A stretch of DNA of 64,000 nt, from the NCBI RefSeq assembly GCF_024494655.1, contig NZ_JANHDL010000001.1, positions 310,001-374,000 on the forward strand, written 5' to 3'. This document shows positions 8,296 through 16,890 of the stretch, in pieces. Source of the stretch: Halorubrum laminariae. Its GTDB lineage: Archaea; Halobacteriota; Halobacteria; Halobacteriales; Haloferacaceae. The first letter of the stretch is position 1. Every line of letters begins with the position of its first letter. The notes below the pieces were generated by a model. It made no database searches. It was not told the DNA's origin and saw nothing but the letters and a program-made list of their open reading frames with translations. The translations under genes were made by a program, and so were the position numbers.

Positions 8296-8736
8296 TTACG
8301 TTTCCGGGGGCGTGTCGGCAGCACCGGCCGCTGTCCCGTTGGCGTCGTCGTCGGCGTCGTCGATGGAAGCGTCGGCGGCGGAAGCGTCAACATCCCCAGA
8401 GTCTCGATCGCGCCGCCACGCGCGATACGTCTGGTACGTCCGGACCCCCGCGAGAAGCCCCACGATCGATAGCCCGGCCCCGATCCGCGACCACCCCTCG
8501 AAGTACCACACCATCGGGCCGAGCGCGACCAAAAGCACCGCGGCGTTAGCGTAGATCACGGCGGCGACGAACGCCCGGAGCGTCCCCGAGTCCACGTCGC
8601 TCGCTCCCTCGAAGTTCCCGTCGTCGAACGTCGTCACCGAGGGCGCTTTCGGGATGTCCGGCGTCATCTCGCGCTCGGCGTCGGACTGCTCGCCGAAGGA
8701 GACCTCGCCCTCGTCGTCCTCGTCGAAGGGGAACAC
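8296..8736 (-). CDS. Two-helix membrane protein, haloarchaeal hypothetical (DUF7322-like)
   Basis: 146 residues from a GTG at 8736. The N-terminal 45 residues are acidic and hydrophilic, followed by TM helices at about 52-72 (AFVAAVIYANAAVLLVALG) and 77-95 (RIGAGLSIVGLLAGV), a basic YQTYRAWRR boundary and an acidic Ala/Asp tail. The start FPFDEDDEGE was preferred to the long upstream extension, which would cross the next gene in another frame. Function unknown. Confidence 0.75.
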   Translation of the reverse strand: MFPFDEDDEGEVSFGEQSDAEREMTPDIPKAPSVTTFDDGNFEGASDVDSGTLRAFVAAVIYANAAVLLVALGPMVWYFEGWSRIGAGLSIVGLLAGVRTYQTYRAWRRDRDSGDVDASAADASIDDADDDANGTAAGAADTPPET

Positions 8737-8845
8737 GGCCGTCGGTACGCCCGGGTGGGCCAAAGGGGTTCCGTCCGCACTGCTCCGTCTGCAGTGTTCC
8801 GTCCGCGATGCGTCCCGCTTGAGACGGCGTCCTGTTTTGGGACGG

Positions 8846-9019
8846 TCAGAGGGCGTCCGCGAGACTGACCGTTCGGTTCGCTTCGACCCACGCGAGCGGA
8901 TTAGCCGCGTCGAAAAGCACCACGTTCCCGTCGTCCTCGTACACCTCCACCTCGGCGTCGTCCGCGTTGCGCTCGACCGCACGAGACCGCTCGGAGTCCG
9001 AACGTGGGTCCGAAGACAT
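8846..9019 (-). CDS. 57-residue conserved haloarchaeal protein (DUF7331-like)
   Basis: Starts MSSDPRSDSERSRAVERNAD, contains the short beta pair VEVYEDDGNVVLFDAANP and ends WVEANRTVSLADAL. The AWVEANRTV ending is what I recall of a small haloarchaeal family. There are no cysteines and no membrane segment. Function unknown. The gene is divergent from polB, whose promoter lies in the 101-bp gap; upstream of its ATG there is an AT-rich run (attcatggcacgatatatg) that probably carries its promoter. Confidence 0.75.
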   Translation of the reverse strand: MSSDPRSDSERSRAVERNADDAEVEVYEDDGNVVLFDAANPLAWVEANRTVSLADAL

Positions 9020-9088
9020 GAACATTGGTAATTCATGGCACGATATATGCCTTTCCGTGTCGGGAGTCTTCGCCGCACCCGAAAGCCG

Positions 9089-9098
9089 AGCTTTTTAG
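9089..9098 (+). promoter_or_regulatory. TATA-like box for polB
   Basis: The sequence gctttttagc is centred about 27 nt before the polB ATG at 9121, as expected for a leaderless haloarchaeal promoter. Confidence 0.5.
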
Positions 9099-9120
9099 CC
9101 GGGTGTGACGAAGAGCGCGT

Positions 9121-11940
9121 ATGACTCAGTCGGGGCTGTCGGATTTCTCGTCGTCCGGGGCGACAGACGACGAATCGGGAGGTGGCATGGCGACCGCCCG
9201 CGACGACCTCGCCGCGGAAGAGGCGGCGGTTGTCGCGGGCGGCGGACGCGGTCACGTCAGCGATGTCGTCGATGTCGACGAGGCGAAGTTCCCGGAATCG
9301 ACCGGGACTATCGAGTTGATGATCACCCAGATCGACTACGCGGTCGAAGGGTACGGCAACGACGAGTACCCCGTCGTTCACGTCTTCGGCCGGCGGCCGG
9401 CGAATGATCTTGAAGAAGACGCCGAACATGACACCGTCGAGCACGTCCGCGTGCTCGGTGTCGAGCCGTACTTCTACGTTCCCACGGCCGACCTCGACGG
9501 CGATCTCACGGAGCAGTACGACGTGGTTATCGGAACGCGCGAGGAGAACGCCGAGGGGGAGCCATACGAGAGCATTCGCGGCGAGCCGCTCACACGGATC
9601 ATCACGCGCACGCCCCGCGACGTGGGGAACATCCGCGACGACTTCGCGACCACCTTCGAGGCGGACATCCTCTTCCCGAACCGCTTTCTGATCGACAACG
9701 GGCTGAACGGCGGCATCCGCGTGGAGGAGCGCCGGCTCGACGACGAGGACGGGACGCTTCAGGTCCACGAGGGCATGCTCGAACCCGCCGAGGTCGACGC
9801 CGAGATGCGGGTCAACACCTTCGACATCGAGGTCGACGACCGCCGCGGCTTCCCCGAGGACGGCGAGGAGCCGATCATCTGCCTCACCAGCCACGACTCC
9901 TACGACGACGAGTACGTCGTCTGGCTGTACGACGCGCCCGAGGCGGAGGTCCCCGCCCCCGAGAACCTCCCGGAGTACGAGGGGATCGTAGAGGGCGGTG
10001 ACGGCGACGGAACCGGGGACGCGCTCGACTTCAAGGTCCGAACCTTCGAGGAGGAGGCCGCGATGTTGGACGCGTTCGTCGCGTACATCGACGAAACCGA
10101 CCCAGATCTAATGACGGGGTGGAACTTCGAGGACTTCGACGCGCCGTACGTCCTCGACCGCTTGGAGGTGCTCGACGACGGGAGCCAGTATGACCTCTCC
10201 GTCGACCGGCTCTCCCGAATCGACGAGGTGTGGCGCTCGGGCTGGGGCGGCCCCGATATCAAGGGGAGAGTCGTCTTCGACCTGTTGTACGCCTACAAGC
10301 GCACGATGTTCACGGAGTTGGAGTCGTACCGGCTCGACGCGGTCGGCGAGCGAGAACTCGGCGTCGGCAAGGAGCGCTACACGGGCGACATCGGCGACCT
10401 CTGGGAGCAGGACCCCGAACGGCTCTTGGAGTACAGCATCCGCGACGTGGAGCTGTGCGTCGAGATCGACCGCGCCCAAGACGTGATCGCGTTCTGGGAC
10501 GACGCCCGGAAGATCGTCGGCTGTAAGATCGAGGATGCGACGACGCCGGGCGACGCGGTCGACATGTACGTGCTCCACATGGCGTACGGCAACTTCGCGC
10601 TTCCCTCGAAGGGCCAACAGGAGGCCGAAGAGTTCGAGGGCGGTGCGGTGTTCGATCCGATCTCCGGGGTCCGCGAGATGGTGAGCGTACTCGACTTGAA
10701 GAGTCTCTACCCCATGTCGATGGTGACGATCAACGCCTCGCCGGAGACGAAGGTCGATCCCGACGAGTACGACGGCGAGACGTATAAGACCCCGACTGGC
10801 GTCCACTTCCGCAAGGAGCCGGATGGCATCATCAGAGAGATGGTAAACGAACTGCTCGACGAGCGAGAGGAGAAGAAGGCGCTCCGAAACGAGCACGATC
10901 CGGGGACAGAAGCGTACGAGCAGTACGACCGTCAGCAGGGGGCTGTCAAGGTTCTGATGAACAGTTTATACGGCGTTTTCGGATGGGACCGATTTCGCCT
11001 ATACGACCGCGAGATGAGCGCTGGCGTCACCTCTACTAACCGCGAGGTGATCGCCTTTACCGCCGACGTAACGTCCGAACTAAACAGAGAAGTTACATAT
11101 GGAGATACAGACAGTATCATGCTGTCACTCGGCGATCTCTCGAAGGACGAGGCGATCGAGACCTCCTTCGAGATCGGAGATCACATCAACGATCGGTACG
11201 ACGACTTCGCGCGCGAGAAGTTGAATGCTGACTCGCACCGCTTCGAGATCGAGTTCGAGAAGCTCTACCGGCGCTTCTTCCAAGCGGGCAAAAAGAAGCG
11301 GTACGCGGGCCACATCATCTGGAAGGAAGGGAAAGATGTCGACGACATCGACATCACCGGCTTCGAGTACAAGCGGTCTGACATCGCCGGCATCACGAAG
11401 GAGGTCCAACAGAACGTCATCGAGACGATCGTGACGGGCGACGACATCGACGAGGACATGACGGAAATAAAAGAGTACCTTGTCGATGTCATCGCGCGCG
11501 TGCTCGACGGCGACGTGGACCTCGACGAGATCGGGATCCCCGGCGGGATCGGAAAGAAACTCGACGCCTACGCGACGCCGACCGCGCAGGTCCGCGGCGC
11601 GAAGTACGCCAACTGCATGCTCGGAACCAACTTCGGGAGCGGCTCGAAGCCGAAGCGGCTGTACATCGAGAAGGTCCACCCGGATTTTTGGGCACGGATG
11701 GAAGACGAGCGGGGGCTCGACCCGCAGCGCGACCCGCTCTACGGCGAGTTCAAACGCGATCCGGACGTGATCTGTTTCGAGTACGCCGATCAGGTCCCCG
11801 AGGAGTTCGAAGTCGACTGGGAGAAGATGCTCGACAAGACGCTGAAAGGGCCGATCGAGCGTGTCATCGAGGCGCTCGGCATGTCGTGGGAGGAGGTCAA
11901 AACGGGCCAAGAGCAGACCGGCCTCGGTTCGTTCATGTGA
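9121..11940 (+). CDS. polB: Replicative family B DNA polymerase, intein-free
   Basis: 939 residues. The order is a variable acidic N-terminus, an exonuclease domain with Exo I (TFDIEVDD), Exo II (MTGWNFEDFDAPYVLDRL) and Exo III (YSIRDVELCVEID), then the polymerase motifs A (DLKSLYPMSM), B (KVLMNSLYGVFGW) and C (YGDTDSIM). Proofreading and polymerase residues are all present. Haloarchaeal polB genes often carry inteins at motifs A, B and C; none is present here. Between motif B and motif C (about 10942-11125) codons such as TTA, CTA, AGA, ACA, TAT and GGA cluster, unlike the rest of the gene. The end FLMDKT-type PCNA-binding motif is represented only by TGLGSFM, close to a PIP-box. Confidence 0.96.
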   Translation: MTQSGLSDFSSSGATDDESGGGMATARDDLAAEEAAVVAGGGRGHVSDVVDVDEAKFPESTGTIELMITQIDYAVEGYGNDEYPVVHVFGRRPANDLEEDAEHDTVEHVRVLGVEPYFYVPTADLDGDLTEQYDVVIGTREENAEGEPYESIRGEPLTRIITRTPRDVGNIRDDFATTFEADILFPNRFLIDNGLNGGIRVEERRLDDEDGTLQVHEGMLEPAEVDAEMRVNTFDIEVDDRRGFPEDGEEPIICLTSHDSYDDEYVVWLYDAPEAEVPAPENLPEYEGIVEGGDGDGTGDALDFKVRTFEEEAAMLDAFVAYIDETDPDLMTGWNFEDFDAPYVLDRLEVLDDGSQYDLSVDRLSRIDEVWRSGWGGPDIKGRVVFDLLYAYKRTMFTELESYRLDAVGERELGVGKERYTGDIGDLWEQDPERLLEYSIRDVELCVEIDRAQDVIAFWDDARKIVGCKIEDATTPGDAVDMYVLHMAYGNFALPSKGQQEAEEFEGGAVFDPISGVREMVSVLDLKSLYPMSMVTINASPETKVDPDEYDGETYKTPTGVHFRKEPDGIIREMVNELLDEREEKKALRNEHDPGTEAYEQYDRQQGAVKVLMNSLYGVFGWDRFRLYDREMSAGVTSTNREVIAFTADVTSELNREVTYGDTDSIMLSLGDLSKDEAIETSFEIGDHINDRYDDFAREKLNADSHRFEIEFEKLYRRFFQAGKKKRYAGHIIWKEGKDVDDIDITGFEYKRSDIAGITKEVQQNVIETIVTGDDIDEDMTEIKEYLVDVIARVLDGDVDLDEIGIPGGIGKKLDAYATPTAQVRGAKYANCMLGTNFGSGSKPKRLYIEKVHPDFWARMEDERGLDPQRDPLYGEFKRDPDVICFEYADQVPEEFEVDWEKMLDKTLKGPIERVIEALGMSWEEVKTGQEQTGLGSFM

Positions 11941-12077
11941 GCGCGATCGGCGTTGGTGGAAATAGGTTTTTGATCAGTAGAAAATTTCTTACAAGATCTA
12001 CGAATTTTGACGGGGAGATGCGTAACCATTAACCCCCTAAGTCACCAGTGTGCAGGTACGAGGTACCGAGACGATAT

Positions 12078-12995
12078 ATGGCAACTCTCGAAATCAACAA
12101 TCTACACGCACGAGTGGCTGAAGAGGGCGGCGAACGGATTCTCCGCGGTGTCGATCTCACGGTTAACTCCGGCGAGATCCACGCCCTGATGGGCCCCAAC
12201 GGCTCCGGAAAATCCACGACGGCGAAGGTCATCGCCGGACACCCCGCCTACGAGGTAACCGAGGGCGAGATCCTCCTCCATCTCGACGACGAGGACGTCG
12301 CCGACATCGACGCTGACCTCGACGACGAGGACTATCACTGGGAACTGCTTGAGTTAGAACCTAACGAGCGCGCCGCGCTCGGGATCTTCCTCGGCTTCCA
12401 GTATCCCGCGGAGATCGAGGGCGTCACCATGACGAACTTCCTCCGACAGGCGCTCAACGCCAAGGCGGACGAGCGCGAGGAGCTGTTCGAAGACGAGGAG
12501 GAAGAAGCTGAGGCCGACGCGGACGACGAGGGCTACGACACCTCGCCGATGGAGGGCCCCGCAGACGACGGCGAGATCGGCGTCGCCGAGTTCCAGGAGA
12601 TCCTCTCCGAGAAGATGGAACTGCTCGACATGGACGAGAAGTTCATGCAGCGCTACCTCAACGCCGGCTTCTCCGGCGGCGAAAAGAAACAGAACGAAGT
12701 GCTGCAGGCCGCAATGTTAGAGCCCTCCGTCGCCGTGCTCGACGAGATCGACTCCGGGCTCGACATCGACCGTCTCCAAGACGTCTCGAAGGGTATCAAC
12801 GCGCTGCGCGACGAGCAGGGAACTGGCGTCCTCCAGATCACTCACTACCAGCGCATCCTCGACTACGTTGAGCCCGACCACGTCCACGTAATGCTCGACG
12901 GCGAAGTCGCCAAGAGCGGCGGCGCGGAACTCGCGGAGCAGCTCGAAGACAAGGGGTACGACTGGGTCCGTGAGGAAGCGTTCGCCGACGCGTAA
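12078..12995 (+). CDS. sufC: Fe-S assembly ATPase SufC
   Basis: 305 residues. ABC ATPase of the SufBCD scaffold complex that builds iron-sulfur clusters in the cytoplasm. Walker A is [12 protein letters not shown], the signature is [11 protein letters not shown] and Walker B is [14 protein letters not shown], all with the SufC-specific wording. Compared with bacterial SufC (about 250 residues) there is a roughly 50-residue acidic insertion ([18 protein letters not shown] region, about residues 130-175) in the helical domain, a halophile feature. First gene of sufCBD; the upstream 137 bp contain an AT-rich promoter region (about 11960-12060). Confidence 0.96.
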   Translation: MATLEINNLHARVAEEGGERILRGVDLTVNSGEIHALMGPNGSGKSTTAKVIAGHPAYEVTEGEILLHLDDEDVADIDADLDDEDYHWELLELEPNERAALGIFLGFQYPAEIEGVTMTNFLRQALNAKADEREELFEDEEEEAEADADDEGYDTSPMEGPADDGEIGVAEFQEILSEKMELLDMDEKFMQRYLNAGFSGGEKKQNEVLQAAMLEPSVAVLDEIDSGLDIDRLQDVSKGINALRDEQGTGVLQITHYQRILDYVEPDHVHVMLDGEVAKSGGAELAEQLEDKGYDWVREEAFADA

Positions 12996-13047
12996 TCATG
13001 TGTGATTACGCAACAACACTATACAACCAGACCAGTAACCATTTGAT

Positions 13048-14475
13048 ATGAGTTCACAAGATCACCTACAAGAGACGAACACGGAGGAGCGCTTCGAGTT
13101 CAAGAAGGAGGAAAAATCCGCCTTCAAGAGCGAAAAGGGGCTCACCGAGGAGACGGTCCGCGTCATCTCGGAGGACAAAGACGAGCCGGAGTGGATGTTG
13201 GAGCGTCGCCTTCGCGCACTCAAGCAGTACCAAGAGATGCCGATGCCGACCGACTGGCCCGGGCAGCCCGATCTTTCGGAAGTCGACATCGACGAGATCG
13301 TTCCCTACATCCGTCCGGATATCGAGGCCCGCGGCGGTGCCGACAGCTGGGAGGATCTCCCCGAGGAGATTCAGGACACCTTCGACAAGCTCGGCATCCC
13401 GGAGGCCGAAAAGAATGCCCTCTCGGGCGTCGGCGCGCAGTACGAGTCCGAGATAGTCTACCAAAACATGCAGGAGCGGTGGGAAGAGAAGGGCGTCATC
13501 TTCTGTGACATGGACAAGGCGGTCCAAGAACACGAAGAGATAGTTAAAGAGCACTTCATGACGAAGTGCGTTCCCCCGAGCGACAACAAGTTCGCCGCGC
13601 TCCACGGCGCGATCTGGTCCGGCGGCTCGTTCGTCTACATCCCGGAGAACACCACCGTCGACATGCCGGTGCAGGCGTACTTCCGGATGAATAGCGAGGG
13701 GATGGGGCAGTTCGAGCACACGCTCATCATCGCCGAGGAAGGCTCCGAGGTCCACTACATCGAGGGCTGTTCCGCCCCGAAGTACTCGGCGTTTAACCTC
13801 CACTCCGGCGGCGTCGAAGTGTTCGTCGGCGAGGATGCTCACGTCCAGTACTCCACGGTGCAGAACTGGTCGAAGAACACGTACAACCTGAACACCAAGC
13901 GCGCCATCGCCGAGAAGGGCGGGCGCATGGAGTGGATATCCGGGTCGATGGGGTCGAAGGCGACGATGCTGTATCCCTCGACGATCCTGAAGGGACGCGG
14001 TGCGTCCGACAACCACATCACCATCGCCATGGCCGGCGAGGGACAGGACATCGACACCGGCGCGAAGGTGTACCACAACGCACCCGACACGAAATCCACC
14101 GTCGAGTCGAAGTCGATCGCGAAGGACGGCGGCCGCACCAACTACCGCGGCCTCATTCACATCGCGGACGGCGCGGAGAACTCCTCGACTGCCGTCGAGT
14201 GTGACGCGTTGATGTTCGACAATGAGTCGACGTCCGACACGATGCCGTACATGGAGATCAACGAGTCCAAGGTCGACGTCGCTCACGAGGCGACCGTCGG
14301 GAAGATCGGCGACGAGGACATCTTCTACCTGCAGTCGCGCGGTCTCGACGACGACGACGCAAAGCAGATGATCGTCTCGGGCTTCATCGAGCCCATCACG
14401 GAGGAACTGCCCATCGAGTACGCCGTCGAGCTGAACCGGCTCGTCGAGTTGGAGATGGAAGGTTCGCTCGGATAA
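13048..14475 (+). CDS. sufB: Fe-S cluster assembly scaffold SufB
   Basis: 475 residues, normal family length. Recognised by KCVPPSDNKFAALHGAIWSGGSFVYIP, the YFRMNSEGMGQFEHTLIIAEEGSEVHYIEGCSAP beta-helix rungs and the C-terminal IVSGFIEPITEELPIEYAVE (named by position in the last 40 residues). SufB forms the cluster-carrying scaffold with SufC2D. The cysteine in EGCSAP corresponds to the conserved SufB cysteine. It lies 52 nt after sufC and 1 nt before sufD. Confidence 0.96.
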   Translation: MSSQDHLQETNTEERFEFKKEEKSAFKSEKGLTEETVRVISEDKDEPEWMLERRLRALKQYQEMPMPTDWPGQPDLSEVDIDEIVPYIRPDIEARGGADSWEDLPEEIQDTFDKLGIPEAEKNALSGVGAQYESEIVYQNMQERWEEKGVIFCDMDKAVQEHEEIVKEHFMTKCVPPSDNKFAALHGAIWSGGSFVYIPENTTVDMPVQAYFRMNSEGMGQFEHTLIIAEEGSEVHYIEGCSAPKYSAFNLHSGGVEVFVGEDAHVQYSTVQNWSKNTYNLNTKRAIAEKGGRMEWISGSMGSKATMLYPSTILKGRGASDNHITIAMAGEGQDIDTGAKVYHNAPDTKSTVESKSIAKDGGRTNYRGLIHIADGAENSSTAVECDALMFDNESTSDTMPYMEINESKVDVAHEATVGKIGDEDIFYLQSRGLDDDDAKQMIVSGFIEPITEELPIEYAVELNRLVELEMEGSLG

Positions 14476-14476
14476 C

Positions 14477-15703
14477 ATGAGCACGAAAGCAATCGAGAGC
14501 CTCTCAGAGGACACGGTACGACGCATCGCCGACGAACGCGACGAGCCCGAGTGGCTCTTAGAGACCCGTATCGACGCTCTGGAAGCCTTGGAGACGGCAG
14601 ATCTCCCCGACGTTATCCAGACCCCCGGGCGTCGCTGGACCGACCTAGAATCACTCGACTTCGAGGCGCTCGTCGATCCGCTGAACCAGTCGGACGCGAC
14701 GGAGCGCGCCGCGGGCGACGACGAGGTCGTCGTCTTACCCTTCACGGAGGCGTTCGACGAGTACGGCGACGTCATCGAGGCGAACTTCGGCTCCGTGCTC
14801 GACCCAGATCACAACTACCTCACGGCCCTGTCGGTCGCGCTCTTTACGACCGGCACGTTCGTCTACGTCCCCGAGGGCGTCGACGTCGAGGACGTGACGG
14901 TCCGCGCGGAGATGAACTCCCGGTCGCTTTTCAGCCAGACGCTCGTCGTCGCCGAGGAGTCGTCCTCAGTGACAATCCTCGAATCGATCGAGTCCGGTGA
15001 TGAAAGCGCCGAGGCGGGCATCGACGGCGACCGATACTTCTCGAACCTCGTCGAGATCGTCGCGGGTGAGAACGCGAACGTCCAGTTCGGCTCGCTCCAG
15101 AACCTCGATCGGGACACGTACACGTACTCGCTGAAACGCGGAGTGACGGACACGTACGCGACTGTCGACTGGATCGAGAGCAACTTCGGTTCGAAACTGA
15201 CCCGCTCCGACGTGGAGACCGAACTGAACGGCGACGGCTCCGAGAGCCAAATCGTCGGGACGTTCTTCGGGACCGACGACCAGCACTTCGACATCAACGC
15301 CCGCGTGTGGCATCAGGCCGAGCAGACGACGGCCGACCTCGTCACGCGCGGCGTGCTCGACGACGTCGCCCGCTCCGTCTACGAGGGCGTTCAGGATGTC
15401 GGTGAAGACGCGTGGAACACCTCGAGCTACCAGCGCGAGAACACGTTGATGCTGTCGGACGACGCCGAGGCCGACGCGTCGCCGAAGCTCATCATCCACA
15501 ACCACGACACCGAGGCGTCTCACTCCGCCACGGTCGGACAGGTCGACGCCGAGGACCTGTTCTACCTAGAGAGCCGTTCGATCGACTCCCGCACGGCGCG
15601 GAACATGCTCGTCGAGGGATTCTTCGTACCTGTCCTCGAAGAGATCGCGGTCGACGAGTTCCGCGACGACGTTCAGGAACTCGTCTTACAGCGCCTCCAG
15701 TAA
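14477..15703 (+). CDS. sufD: Fe-S cluster assembly protein SufD
   Basis: 408 residues, paralogous to SufB. It shows the shared opening logic (DEPEWLLETRIDALEALE), the beta-helix core with VAEESSSVTILESIESGDES, and the C-terminal SRSIDSRTARNMLVEGFF. It lacks the SufB cysteine motif, as SufD should. SufD is needed for iron entry into the SufBC2D complex. The ATG is 1 nt after the sufB stop, so the genes are translationally linked. Confidence 0.95.
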   Translation: MSTKAIESLSEDTVRRIADERDEPEWLLETRIDALEALETADLPDVIQTPGRRWTDLESLDFEALVDPLNQSDATERAAGDDEVVVLPFTEAFDEYGDVIEANFGSVLDPDHNYLTALSVALFTTGTFVYVPEGVDVEDVTVRAEMNSRSLFSQTLVVAEESSSVTILESIESGDESAEAGIDGDRYFSNLVEIVAGENANVQFGSLQNLDRDTYTYSLKRGVTDTYATVDWIESNFGSKLTRSDVETELNGDGSESQIVGTFFGTDDQHFDINARVWHQAEQTTADLVTRGVLDDVARSVYEGVQDVGEDAWNTSSYQRENTLMLSDDAEADASPKLIIHNHDTEASHSATVGQVDAEDLFYLESRSIDSRTARNMLVEGFFVPVLEEIAVDEFRDDVQELVLQRLQ

Positions 15704-15878
15704 GCGCGCTGCCAGCAGTTTCCGTCGGTGTTTTCTCACGCGCTCGCCGCTTCGAGTCCGTCGTTCTCGCTCGCCGCGCGCGGTATACGGCGGAGACCGA
15801 GGGAACTTCTTAAGTCAGCGAGGCTCGGACGTACGTCCGTATGCGAACGGGCGTATCGACCGGCGACGGGTGGTCGGC

Positions 15879-16364
15879 GTGAGCGTGAGCCAGCGAATCG
15901 CGTCAGACGACCAGCTCGCCCGGCTACTACAGATCGGGATCGTGTTAGAAGAGGTGGTCGAGGCGCGGGCACACCACCACTACCAGAGCCTCGACGCCGA
16001 TCTCGACGCGGAGATCGAGGCGTTGCTCGCAGATGCTGCGGAGGAGTCCGCCCATCACCGCGAGCGCTTGGAGGCGCTCATCGAGGGGCTCGGCGTCGAA
16101 AGCGTGCCGTTCGACGAGATCGAATCGCTCGTCGACGCCCGATACGGGCGGACACAGCCCGACGACTTCGACGGCGTGTTGTACGATCAGCTGTGTAACG
16201 AAGAGACCGCCTACAAGTTCTACGACGACCTCATCGAGGCGATCGAGGCTTCGGACGCCGCGTTTTCGATCGATCGCGAAGAACTCATGGCGACGCTCCG
16301 GGCGATCCGAGAAGACGAGGCCGAGGGCGTCAGCGAGGTGACGGAGGTAATGGAGCGACGATGA
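15879..16364 (+). CDS. Ferritin-like four-helix protein
   Basis: About 161 residues from a GTG at 15879; GTG codons at 15870 and 15885 are equally possible. The metal-ligand pattern of a ferritin/rubrerythrin-like diiron bundle is visible: EEVVEARAHHHYQ (helix A), AAEESAHHRERLE (ExxH, helix B), CNEETAYKFYDDLIEAIE (helix C) and a final helix. There is no rubredoxin domain. Likely roles are iron storage or peroxide handling. Its position between sufCBD and a DtxR-type metal regulator supports an iron function, which is inference from context. Confidence 0.8.
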   Translation: MSVSQRIASDDQLARLLQIGIVLEEVVEARAHHHYQSLDADLDAEIEALLADAAEESAHHRERLEALIEGLGVESVPFDEIESLVDARYGRTQPDDFDGVLYDQLCNEETAYKFYDDLIEAIEASDAAFSIDREELMATLRAIREDEAEGVSEVTEVMERR

Positions 16365-16441
16365 CTCGAGAGACGAATGCGACGACGGGCCGAAAGCACA
16401 CACCGTCGAAACCGACGACCGCCGACGGAGGGATGCCGTGA
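16361..16441 (+). other. Possible 26-codon coupling mini-ORF between ferritin-like gene and dtxR
   Basis: An ATG at 16361 overlaps the ferritin-like stop (ATGA), and its TGA at 16439-16441 overlaps the GTG start of the regulator (GTGA). The encoded peptide begins MTRETNATTGRKHTPSKPTT. It bridges the otherwise untranslated 73-nt gap exactly. This could be a real small protein or a translational-coupling device, or chance. Confidence 0.3.
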
Positions 16442-16875
16442 ACACCGCAGACCAGTACCTCAAGACGATATACGTTGTACAGAAGCAAGAAGACGGCCCC
16501 GCCTCGACCGGCTCCATCGCCGACGCGCTCGGCGTGAGTCCGGCGAGCGCCAACGAGATGATCGGCAAGCTCGAATCGCGCGGGCTCGCCGAACACGAGA
16601 AGTACAAGGGCGTTCGGCTGACCGACGACGGCATCGTCCGGGCCCGAGATGCCCTTCAGACGTACTGCATCATCGAGCGGTTCCTCGCGAACGTGCTCGC
16701 GGTCGACGAGTTCCGCACGGAGGCTCGCGAGCTGGAGGCCGTCATCGACGACACCGTCGCCGACCGGCTCGACACGATCATCGATCGAGAGCCGGAGTGT
16801 CCGGACTGTTTCGACCCCGAGGCGGACGCCTGCGCGTGTCTGGAGGTCGCGGCGGCACCGGTCGAACAGGACTGA
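16438..16875 (+). CDS. sirR: DtxR/SirR-family metal-dependent transcriptional regulator
   Basis: 145 residues. The N-terminal winged helix (NTADQYLKTIYVVQKQEDGP, then GSIADALGVSPASANEMI as the recognition helix) is followed by a dimerisation/metal domain with ERFLANVLAVDEFRTEARELE. The C-terminus carries a cysteine-rich segment CPDCFDPEADACACLEVA that probably binds metal; there is no SH3-like third domain. Such proteins repress iron uptake or manganese genes when metal is bound. It starts at a GTG (16438). Co-location with the Suf operon and ferritin-like gene suggests it senses iron here. Confidence 0.88.
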   Translation: MNTADQYLKTIYVVQKQEDGPASTGSIADALGVSPASANEMIGKLESRGLAEHEKYKGVRLTDDGIVRARDALQTYCIIERFLANVLAVDEFRTEARELEAVIDDTVADRLDTIIDREPECPDCFDPEADACACLEVAAAPVEQD

Positions 16876-16890
16876 CGCGCCCGAGCGACC

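Noticed and set aside
8737..9894. Long N-terminal extension of the DUF7322-like gene
   Set aside because: It would run through the small gene at 8846 and antisense to polB; the extra sequence lacks homology and the GTG at 8736 gives the expected protein.
9121..11940. Intein within polB
   Set aside because: The protein is continuous through motifs A, B and C with normal length and without intein splicing blocks; only the codon anomaly remains.
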